A stretch of DNA of 6,979 nt from Clostridia bacterium (lineage in GTDB: Bacteria; Bacillota; Clostridia; DUPQ01): positions 1 to 6,979 of the forward strand of contig JAQVAJ010000079.1 of the NCBI GenBank assembly GCA_028690885.1, written 5' to 3'. The position numbers were made by a program, and so were the translations under genes. Of this stretch, positions 1 through 6,198 are shown piece by piece (within the stretch, counting starts at the first letter, position 1; every line of letters begins with the position of its first letter). The notes beneath the pieces are model-generated. The model searched no databases, had not been told where the DNA came from, and saw only the letters and a program-made list of their open reading frames with translations.

Positions 1-486
1 TATGTAAGTATTGACGAATTGTTTTTTGGAGAAGATATTTGTTATAATCATGGACCTTTGATATCACCTGATATGATAAAAGAATTTTTATTCCCATATT
101 ATCAGCAACTTATTGAAAATATTAAAAAGAGGCAATTGAACAAGAACAAAAAGCTTAATATACAATTGGATACCGATGGGTATTCTGTTGCAGTAATTGA
201 TCTTTATAAAACAATTGGAATGAATTATATGTCTCCATTTGAAGTAGCATCAGGTTGTGATGTGGTAGAGGTAAGAAAAAAATACCCAGATCTTCTTATC
301 TCAGGAGGTTTTGATAAGAGAATACTTGCAGCAGGCAAAGATGCAATAGACAAAGAAATTGAGAGGATAATGCCTTTTATGAAAAAACATGGAGGATATA
401 TCCCAACTTGTGATCACGGAGTTCCTGAAGAAGTTGAATTTACAGATTATATGCACTATAGAAAAAGGATGCTGGAGTATAAATAA
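1..486 (+). CDS. Uroporphyrinogen decarboxylase-superfamily protein, C-terminal part (5' end outside window)
   Basis: This is the last 161 residues of a protein whose frame is already open at base 1; it ends at TAA 484-486. A TTG at 19-21 opens a 155-residue frame but is not a credible start, because family-like sequence (YVSIDELFFGED) runs across it. The fragment follows the C-terminal half of the URO-D fold in order: ISPDMIKEFLFPYY, a strand ending in DTDG (UROD has KDG here), MSPFEVASG, then GGFDKR (the GNLDP region of UROD), and near the end PTCDHGVPEEV, which matches the conserved LGHG segment of UROD. Known: this superfamily includes haem-pathway HemE and cobalamin-dependent methyltransferases of the MtaA/MtbA/CmuA type. 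The HxC zinc-ligand pair of the methyltransferases is not seen at DTDG, and the DxD and TCDHG signatures differ from classical HemE, so this is probably one of the many uncharacterised anaerobe paralogues. A corrinoid-linked methyl transfer role is only a guess. No clear terminator separates it from the next gene. Confidence 0.85.
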   Translation, partial: YVSIDELFFGEDICYNHGPLISPDMIKEFLFPYYQQLIENIKKRQLNKNKKLNIQLDTDGYSVAVIDLYKTIGMNYMSPFEVASGCDVVEVRKKYPDLLISGGFDKRILAAGKDAIDKEIERIMPFMKKHGGYIPTCDHGVPEEVEFTDYMHYRKRMLEYK

Positions 487-494
487 ACAAAATA

Positions 495-523
495 TTGTAA
501 AAATATGATTTGTTTTATATAAT
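495..523 (+). promoter_or_regulatory. SigmaA-type promoter of glnN
   Basis: A -35 box TTGTAA (495-500, 4 of 6 consensus) and a perfect -10 box TATAAT (518-523) are separated by exactly 17 bp. Transcription would start near base 530, giving a leader of about 20 bases before the TTG start at 550. That leader holds the ribosome binding site and nothing else, so no riboswitch or attenuator fits. The promoter lies wholly in the 63-base gap after the upstream gene, so glnN can be transcribed independently of it. Confidence 0.75.
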
Positions 524-537
524 GTAAAAAATTAATC

Positions 538-552
538 GGAGGAAACCCATTG
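538..552 (+). promoter_or_regulatory. Ribosome binding site fixing the TTG start of glnN
   Basis: GGAGG at 538-542, followed by 7 bases, leads to TTG at 550-552. The next in-frame Met codon (ATG, 601-603, residue 18) has no comparable purine box at the right distance, so the non-ATG start is well supported. Confidence 0.8.
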
Positions 553-2607
553 GAAGGTATATTACAAATTTTTGCAAGCAATGTTTATAATGATAAGGTA
601 ATGAAAGAGGAACTTCCTGCATATGTTTATGAGTCTTTGAAAAAGACGATAGAACAGGGAGGACCGCTTGATGACGGTATAGCTGATACTGTTGCTGAAA
701 GCATGAAAGACTGGGCTATTAGAAAAGGTGCTACTCATTATACTCACTGGTTCCAGCCAATGACAGGTATAACTGCAGAAAAACATGATTCCTTTTTAAT
801 GATTAGAAATGGCAAACCGGTAATGGAATTAAGAAGCAAGGAACTCATTAAAGGTGAACCTGATGCTTCAAGTTTTCCTTCAGGCGGATTAAGAGCTACT
901 TTTGAAGCAAGGGGATACACCACTTGGGATGCAACATCATATGCATTTATAAAAGACAGGACTTTATATATACCTACCGCTTTTTGTTCATACTGCGGAG
1001 AACCACTGGATAACAAGACACCGCTATTACGTTCTATGGATGCGCTTAACAAACAGGCGCTAAGAATTGTAAGGCTTTTTGGAAATACAACAGCATCAAG
1101 AGTAATACCTGTTGCAGGATGTGAACAGGAATATTTTCTTATTGACAAGAAACAGTATGACAAAAGAAAAGATTTGCTTATATGCGGAAGGACTCTGTTT
1201 GGAGCAAAATCACCAAAAGGGCAGGAATTGAACGATCACTATTTTGGTAATATAAGGGAAAGAGTCCAAAATTTCATGAGAGAACTTGACATTGAATTAT
1301 GGAAACTTGGAATAACAGCAAAAACAGAACATAATGAAGCAGCTCCTGCTCAGCATGAATTAGCACCAATATATGCTACAGTTAATATTGCTGCTGACCA
1401 TAATCAGATTATTATGGAAATGATGAAGAAAGTAGCAGAGCATCATGGTCTTGCATGCCTTCTTCATGAAAAACCTTTTGCTAACATTAATGGTTCCGGT
1501 AAGCATAACAACTGGTCAATATCTACAAACGAGGGTGATATGCTTTTGAGTCCTGGTAAAGACCCATCAAAAAATAAGAGATTTCTTCTTATACTTGCAG
1601 CTGTGCTTAAGGCAGTTGATGAATATTCCGGATTACTTAGACAAAGCATAGCAACTGCAGGAAATGACCACAGGCTTGGTTCACACGAAGCACCTCCAGG
1701 AATAATCTCAGTATATCTTGGTGCAGAATTAACAGAAATTCTAGAGGATTTAGAGAACGGCAGAACAGCACATAATAAAGCAAGAGAAAAATTCTGTATG
1801 AGTGAGACTTTACCAGTATTATTCAAGGATACATGTGATAGAAACAGGACATCTCCCTTTGCTTTTACCGGAAAGAAATTTGAGTTCCGTATGCCAGGCT
1901 CATCATGTTCAGTATCTGATGCTAACACTGTTATAAATACAATAGTAGCTAATTCTTTTAAGGAATTTGCAGATATATTAGAGAATGCTGACGATTTTGA
2001 TAAAACTGTTGATGATTTAATAAAACATACTGTTCTTAAGCATAAAAGAATAATATTTAATGGTAATAATTATTCTTCACAATGGCTTGAAGAAGCTAAA
2101 AGAAGAGGTCTTCCCGTGCTTAATGCAACACCAGAGGCAGTTGATTGTCTTGTTGAAGATAAGAGTTTTAAACTTTTTGAGACCTTTGGGATATTCTCTA
2201 AAACTGATTTAATATCAAGACATGAAATAAAGATGGAAAACTACTGTAAAATTATTTCTATTGAAGCAAATACTATGATTGAAATTGCAAAAAGGGAGAT
2301 TCTTCCATCATCAATGGATTATGCTAGTACGATATATAGCAGCATACTTATGAAAAAGGATATCGGACTAGACATATCGACAGAAACATTAATAGCTCAG
2401 AATCTTTCTGATAATATAAAAAATTTGAACGACTGCATTATTGAACTTGAAAAAGTTTCAGCAAATGCAGAAAATGCATATGATTTTAAGGACAAGGTAA
2501 TACCTGTCATGAATAAATTAAGAAAGCATGCTGATAGTTTGGAGTGTATCGTATCAAAAGATTACTGGCCTATGCCAACCTATTCTGATATGCTATATAG
2601 CGTGTAG
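550..2607 (+). CDS. glnN: Glutamine synthetase type III
   Basis: This cytoplasmic enzyme makes glutamine from glutamate, ammonium and ATP. At 685 residues it has the roughly 700-residue size of the type III family, well above GSI (about 450), and is clearly of that type. Landmarks in order: a GSIII N-terminal domain with FQPMTGITAEKHD at 68-80; the metal/glutamate-binding strand GCEQEYFLID at 190-199; AQHELAPI at 267-274; the ATP-site loop NGSGKHNNWS at 314-323; HRLGSHEAPP at 374-383; a catalytic arginine block from DRNRTSPFAF to KFEFR at 430-447; then a helical GSIII C-terminal region ending in DYWPMPTYSDML, a typical family terminus, so the gene is complete. Known: GSIII enzymes form dodecamers of two hexameric rings and occur in Bacteroidetes, cyanobacteria and many Clostridia. 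The gene has its own promoter and a TTG start, and it converges on asnA, a second ammonium-fixing enzyme. No GlnR-like operator was recognised. The assignment is very secure. Confidence 0.97.
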   Translation: MEGILQIFASNVYNDKVMKEELPAYVYESLKKTIEQGGPLDDGIADTVAESMKDWAIRKGATHYTHWFQPMTGITAEKHDSFLMIRNGKPVMELRSKELIKGEPDASSFPSGGLRATFEARGYTTWDATSYAFIKDRTLYIPTAFCSYCGEPLDNKTPLLRSMDALNKQALRIVRLFGNTTASRVIPVAGCEQEYFLIDKKQYDKRKDLLICGRTLFGAKSPKGQELNDHYFGNIRERVQNFMRELDIELWKLGITAKTEHNEAAPAQHELAPIYATVNIAADHNQIIMEMMKKVAEHHGLACLLHEKPFANINGSGKHNNWSISTNEGDMLLSPGKDPSKNKRFLLILAAVLKAVDEYSGLLRQSIATAGNDHRLGSHEAPPGIISVYLGAELTEILEDLENGRTAHNKAREKFCMSETLPVLFKDTCDRNRTSPFAFTGKKFEFRMPGSSCSVSDANTVINTIVANSFKEFADILENADDFDKTVDDLIKHTVLKHKRIIFNGNNYSSQWLEEAKRRGLPVLNATPEAVDCLVEDKSFKLFETFGIFSKTDLISRHEIKMENYCKIISIEANTMIEIAKREILPSSMDYASTIYSSILMKKDIGLDISTETLIAQNLSDNIKNLNDCIIELEKVSANAENAYDFKDKVIPVMNKLRKHADSLECIVSKDYWPMPTYSDMLYSV

Positions 2608-2663
2608 CATGTTAATTTTTATTGATTCGTATATTTTATTTAATGCAACTTTATTTAATTAAC

Positions 2664-2690
2664 AAAAGGATATGTAAATCATATCCTTTT
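2664..2690. terminator. Bidirectional intrinsic terminator between glnN and asnA
   Basis: A perfect 11-bp inverted repeat, AAAAGGATATG (2664-2674) and CATATCCTTTT (2680-2690), encloses the 5-base loop TAAAT. On the + strand the stem runs into a T-rich tail (2687-2700) and follows the glnN stop by 56 bases. On the - strand the stem ends in TTTT followed by GTTAATTAAA, and it lies 30 bases past the asnA stop. The stem has only three G-C pairs, so it is not strong, but its perfection, its tail and its place between convergent genes fit a shared terminator. The rest of the 113-base gap is AT-rich and shows nothing else. Confidence 0.8.
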
Positions 2691-2720
2691 ATTTTATCTT
2701 TACTTTCCAAAATGAATAAA

Positions 2721-3728
2721 CTACAAAAGCATTATACCTGCTTTTCTGCAGTTATCCTGTGTTAACTTGTCCCATATTGAAACTTGTACTTCACCAATAT
2801 GAGCTTTTTGCAGTAATAACATACATAATCTAGACTGACCTATTCCACCTCCTATTGTAAGAGGCAGTTCGTTATTTAATAACATCTTATGAAACATCAG
2901 TTTTCTTCTATCTTCACAATTAGAAAGCTTTAACTGTCTGTCCAGTGCTTCACTGTCAACTCTTATACCCATTGAAGAAATTTCCAAAGCAGAATCCAGC
3001 ACTTTGTTATACATTAAAATGTCTCCATTCATTTCCCAATCATCGTAGTCTGGTGCTCTGCCATCGTGCTTTTTTCCTGATTTCAAAGTTTTACCTATCT
3101 GCATTATAAAAACAGTTTTATGTTCTTTAACATACAAATCTTCCCTTTGTTTAGGACTAAGATCAGGATACATGTCTTCAAGCTCCTGAGAAGTTATGAA
3201 CGACACATTTCTAGTAACTGTTTTTTCAAGAGCAGGGAAAATATCATTAATCATTTCGTGAGTATCGCATATTGCACTTACTATGTTGCATACAATTTGT
3301 TTTAAGAATGGTAAAGATCTTTCTTGTTTTGTAATAACTCTTTCCCAGTCCCATTGGTCGACATATATAGAATGAATGTTATCCATATCTTCATCACGTC
3401 TGATTGCGTTCATATCTGTATAGATTCCCTCTCCAGCAGGAAAGTTATATCTGTGTAATGCAAGTCTTTTCCATTTAGCAAGTGAATGAACTATTTCAGC
3501 ATGCATATCATTTTCTTTAGTTTCAAAACAAACAGGTCTTTCAATCCCATTTAAATTGTCATTAAGACCTGATTGAGAATCAACAAATAGAGGAGCAGAA
3601 ACTCTTTTCAAGTTTAGCGCTCTACAAAGGTTCTCTTCAAAAACTCTTTTTAATGAACCAATTGCCAGTTGGGTCTCGTATATGCTTAATTTGGATTGAT
3701 AATCTTTAGGTATTTGTATAGAACTCAT
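2721..3728 (-). CDS. asnA: Aspartate-ammonia ligase (ammonia-dependent asparagine synthetase A)
   Basis: This cytoplasmic enzyme forms asparagine from aspartate, ammonium and ATP, releasing AMP and pyrophosphate. It has the class II aminoacyl-tRNA synthetase fold. From the ATG at 3728 it is 335 residues long, close to the 330 of E. coli AsnA, and the signature blocks are all present: HSLAKWKR (81-88), AGEGIYT (98-104), YVDQWDWER (122-130), RAPDYDDW (224-231), NGDI (234-237), SSMGIRVD (251-258) and TIGGGIGQSR (291-300). The frame could be extended 19 residues to a TTG at 3785, but that TTG is part of the promoter -35 box and would not be transcribed, so the ATG is chosen. It stops at TAG 2721-2723. 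The gene has its own promoter, back to back with that of ftsK, and is convergent with glnN. Unlike AsnB it needs free ammonium rather than glutamine. No truncation or missing signature residue was noticed. Confidence 0.97.
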   Translation of the reverse strand: MSSIQIPKDYQSKLSIYETQLAIGSLKRVFEENLCRALNLKRVSAPLFVDSQSGLNDNLNGIERPVCFETKENDMHAEIVHSLAKWKRLALHRYNFPAGEGIYTDMNAIRRDEDMDNIHSIYVDQWDWERVITKQERSLPFLKQIVCNIVSAICDTHEMINDIFPALEKTVTRNVSFITSQELEDMYPDLSPKQREDLYVKEHKTVFIMQIGKTLKSGKKHDGRAPDYDDWEMNGDILMYNKVLDSALEISSMGIRVDSEALDRQLKLSNCEDRRKLMFHKMLLNNELPLTIGGGIGQSRLCMLLLQKAHIGEVQVSIWDKLTQDNCRKAGIMLL

Positions 3729-3740
3729 GTTTAACCTGCC
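3726..3740 (-). promoter_or_regulatory. Ribosome binding site deciding the asnA start
   Basis: Read on the - strand, GGCAGG (3740-3735) followed by TTAAAC leads to ATG (3728-3726), so an AGG core sits 6 bases before the start. It is a weaker Shine-Dalgarno than those of glnN and ftsK. Together with the promoter position and the family length it supports the ATG over the upstream TTG. Confidence 0.65.
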
Positions 3741-3756
3741 TTGAAATTTTCCTAAA

Positions 3757-3785
3757 AGTCTACCATACCATATGTATTGTGTCAA
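3757..3785 (-). promoter_or_regulatory. SigmaA-type promoter of asnA
   Basis: On the - strand a perfect -35 box TTGACA (3785-3780) is followed after 17 bp by TAGACT (3762-3757), which matches the -10 consensus at 4 of 6 positions including the key A2 and T6. Transcription would begin near base 3750, giving a leader of about 22 bases to the ATG at 3728. That is too short for a T-box or riboswitch, so any control would be through proteins acting at the promoter. Confidence 0.75.
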
Positions 3786-3797
3786 TTAATTTCTAAT

Positions 3798-3826
3798 TTG
3801 CATAGCATATTTGTATATGATAAAAT
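3798..3826 (+). promoter_or_regulatory. Extended -10 promoter of ftsK-ygiQ
   Basis: The -10 box TAAAAT (3821-3826, 5 of 6) is preceded by TGA (3818-3820), which supplies the TGn extended -10 element. A weak -35 candidate TTGCAT (3798-3803, 3 of 6) lies 17 bp upstream. The start would be near 3833, about 17 bases before the ATG at 3850. The -35 boxes of this promoter and the divergent asnA promoter are 12 bp apart (3786-3797). A 14-bp interrupted palindrome, CATAT-TTGT-ATATG (3806-3819), fills most of the spacer and could be an operator or chance in AT-rich DNA. Confidence 0.6.
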
Positions 3827-3849
3827 AATTCTAATATTCGGAGGATGAT

Positions 3850-6198
3850 ATGGCACAAAAGAAAAGAACATCTGTTAGTCGTAAAGCAGCAGAAAATAGT
3901 AATAAGCAAGTGCAAAGCAATGTGCTTACTAAGGAGATATTTGGAATAGTAATAATTGCATTAGGCTTACTAGCTTTTGTATGTGTATTTTTCACAAGTA
4001 AATCAGGTTCATTTGGAAGACCATTTAAACAAGTTACAGCTGGTTTATTCGGATGGGCTCATTATTTAATACCTCTTGCTATTCTTCTTTTCGGTTGTTA
4101 TATTGCATTAGCAGGAAGAGTTAAAGCACTAAGCAGGAAAACTGTTTACCTTATACTTTTAATCCTGATTGTTCCTTTATTTTTTCAAATTGTATATTTG
4201 AAAAATAATATGGCTGAGATATCAAATGACATGAATGTCTGGAAGTTTATCGCTCATATGTATATTATCGGAAGAGATAATATACATAACGGAGGTGTTT
4301 TCGGAGGCATTATTATGACTCCTTTAGTTATTTTCTTTGGTACAACAGGTGGGTACATCATTACAATAACTGCAACTGTAGTATTAGTAATTTATATAAC
4401 AAATAAAAGTTTTTTAGACTTTCTTATCAAGGTCAAGAATATGTTCAAAGCTATATTCAGTTGGATGAAGGATGCTTTCAAACCCATAGATGATGATTCT
4501 GAAAAGAAAACAGTAACAACTATATCGAAGCAGCCATATATACAGGATACAATAGATGATTTGCCTCAGGTTAATAAAGAACCAATAAACATTGTAATGA
4601 ATCGAAAATCCAAAGATATGCCTGAGCAGACACCTAAAAAACCGGTATCAAGATTTACTGGTCCAATAATTATTAAAAAAGAGGAAGAGAAAAAATCGAC
4701 TATGCCTGTTCCAAAACCGGAAAATGATCAGAAGAAAGGTGATTATGTATTTCCACCACTATCGCTTCTTGATTCATACATGGATAGCGGTGATTCTGAT
4801 AATTATGAACAGATAGCCAGGAAACTGGAAAACACACTGCTTAGTTTTGGTGTTGAAGTTTCAGTAACTAATATAATGTGCGGACCTACTGTCACAAGAT
4901 ATGAATTACAGCCAAAATCGGGAGTTAAGGTAAGTAAAATAGTTTCGCTTGCAGATGATATATCGTTAAATCTGGCTTCAAGAGATGTCAGGATAGAAGC
5001 ACCTGTTCCAGGTAAATCAGTTGTTGGTATTGAAGTTCCTAATACTAAAAAAAGTGTGGTTTCACTCAAAGAGGTTATCGGTTCTAAAGAATTTCAGGGT
5101 TCAAAGAGCACTCTTACAATTGCAATTGGCAAAGATATTGCAGGAAATTGTACAGTAGCTGATGTACGCAGAATGCCTCACATGCTGATAGCAGGTGCGA
5201 CAGGTTCAGGAAAAAGCGTATGTATAAACTGTATAATAACCAGCATACTTTACAAAGCATCACCAGATGATATTAAATTCATTATGATTGACCCTAAAAA
5301 AGTTGAGCTTATCAATTACAACGGGATTCCTCATCTTCTAATACCAGTAATTACTAATCTTAAGAAGGCTGCAGGAGCATTAAACTGGGCTGTGGAAGAA
5401 ATGAGTAACAGGTATGAGATGTTCAATAAAAGAGGTGTTCGTGATATAAATTCATATAATGATTCGATAAAAAATGATCCCGAGATAAAGAAAATGCCTA
5501 ATATAGTAATCATTATTGACGAATTAGCAGATCTTATGATGACTAATCCTGGAGAAGTGGAAGAATCAATATGCAGGTTAGCTCAGTTGGCAAGAGCTGC
5601 GGGAATTCATTTAATTATTGCAACACAGAGACCTTCTGTTAATGTAATAACTGGCGTCATAAAAGCAAACATACCCTCAAGGCTATCATTTGCCGTTGTA
5701 AGCCAGGTTGACTCAAGAACTATACTTGATATGGGTGGAGCGGAAAAACTGTTAGGAAACGGGGATATGCTGTTTCATCCAATGGGACTGTCTAAACCGG
5801 TCAGAATGCAAGGAGCATATATATCTGATTCAGAAATTAATAAAGTAGTAAAATTCATTAAAGAAAGATCTTCATCAGAATATGATGATGATGTTGTTGA
5901 CAATATTGAAAAATCAAATAATAAAACAGCAAGTACTGATATTGAAAATGAAATAGACGAATTACTTCCAGCTGCTATTGATCTTGTTGTTGAAATCGGT
6001 CAAGCATCAGTTTCATATTTGCAAAGAAAACTTAAGCTTGGATATGGCAGAGCTGCCAGAATTGTTGACCAAATGGAACTAAGAGGTATAGTAGGTCCTT
6101 TCGAAGGATCAAAACCCAGAGCAGTATTAATATCAAAAGATGAGTGGGCAGAAATGCAGATGAGTAATCCTGAACTGGATGTGGAAAAGAGCAGATGA
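3850..6198 (+). CDS. ftsK: FtsK/SpoIIIE-family DNA translocase
   Basis: This is a membrane-anchored, ATP-driven double-stranded DNA pump that acts at the division or sporulation septum to clear or move chromosome ends. Its 782 residues are close to B. subtilis SpoIIIE (787). Hydrophobic segments lie at about 29-49, 67-88, 98-116 and 151-183, the last long enough for two passes; this is the usual N-terminal anchor. A charged, Lys/Pro-rich linker spans about 212-300. The alpha/beta motor follows: alpha domain about 318-430, Walker A GATGSGKS at 449-456 (Lys455), Walker B NIVIIIDELADL at 551-562 (Asp557, Glu558), and the conserved ATQRPSVNVITG block at 591-602. After an acidic linker (675-700), residues 703-765 form the winged-helix gamma domain, with GYGRAARIVDQME as the likely recognition helix that reads oriented chromosomal sites. 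The start has GGAGG at 3840-3844, 5 bases before ATG. The stop overlaps the next gene by 4 bases. In a spore former it would be called spoIIIE; which role applies here cannot be told from sequence. SftA is less likely because it lacks membrane segments. Confidence 0.95.
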   Translation: MAQKKRTSVSRKAAENSNKQVQSNVLTKEIFGIVIIALGLLAFVCVFFTSKSGSFGRPFKQVTAGLFGWAHYLIPLAILLFGCYIALAGRVKALSRKTVYLILLILIVPLFFQIVYLKNNMAEISNDMNVWKFIAHMYIIGRDNIHNGGVFGGIIMTPLVIFFGTTGGYIITITATVVLVIYITNKSFLDFLIKVKNMFKAIFSWMKDAFKPIDDDSEKKTVTTISKQPYIQDTIDDLPQVNKEPINIVMNRKSKDMPEQTPKKPVSRFTGPIIIKKEEEKKSTMPVPKPENDQKKGDYVFPPLSLLDSYMDSGDSDNYEQIARKLENTLLSFGVEVSVTNIMCGPTVTRYELQPKSGVKVSKIVSLADDISLNLASRDVRIEAPVPGKSVVGIEVPNTKKSVVSLKEVIGSKEFQGSKSTLTIAIGKDIAGNCTVADVRRMPHMLIAGATGSGKSVCINCIITSILYKASPDDIKFIMIDPKKVELINYNGIPHLLIPVITNLKKAAGALNWAVEEMSNRYEMFNKRGVRDINSYNDSIKNDPEIKKMPNIVIIIDELADLMMTNPGEVEESICRLAQLARAAGIHLIIATQRPSVNVITGVIKANIPSRLSFAVVSQVDSRTILDMGGAEKLLGNGDMLFHPMGLSKPVRMQGAYISDSEINKVVKFIKERSSSEYDDDVVDNIEKSNNKTASTDIENEIDELLPAAIDLVVEIGQASVSYLQRKLKLGYGRAARIVDQMELRGIVGPFEGSKPRAVLISKDEWAEMQMSNPELDVEKSR

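Noticed and set aside
485..515. Possible hairpin AAACAAA (485-491) / TTTGTTT (509-515) as a terminator for the first gene
   Set aside because: The stem is 7 bp with a single G-C pair and a 17-base loop, has no clean T-tract after it, and overlaps the glnN promoter. It is probably AT-rich coincidence, so read-through into glnN remains possible.
487..549. GlnR-type operator or riboswitch ahead of glnN
   Set aside because: No TGTNA-N7-TNACA match was found, and the predicted leader is only about 20 bases.
744..1163. 139-residue open frame on the - strand inside glnN, and similar ones at 562-786 and 1464-1928
   Set aside because: They lie antisense to a fully conserved gene, have no ribosome binding site of note and resemble no known family; they are shadows of glnN.
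3120..3305. 61-residue + strand frame inside asnA
   Set aside because: It is antisense to conserved asnA codons and is rich in Phe, Ile and Tyr, as expected from the complement of a coding region.
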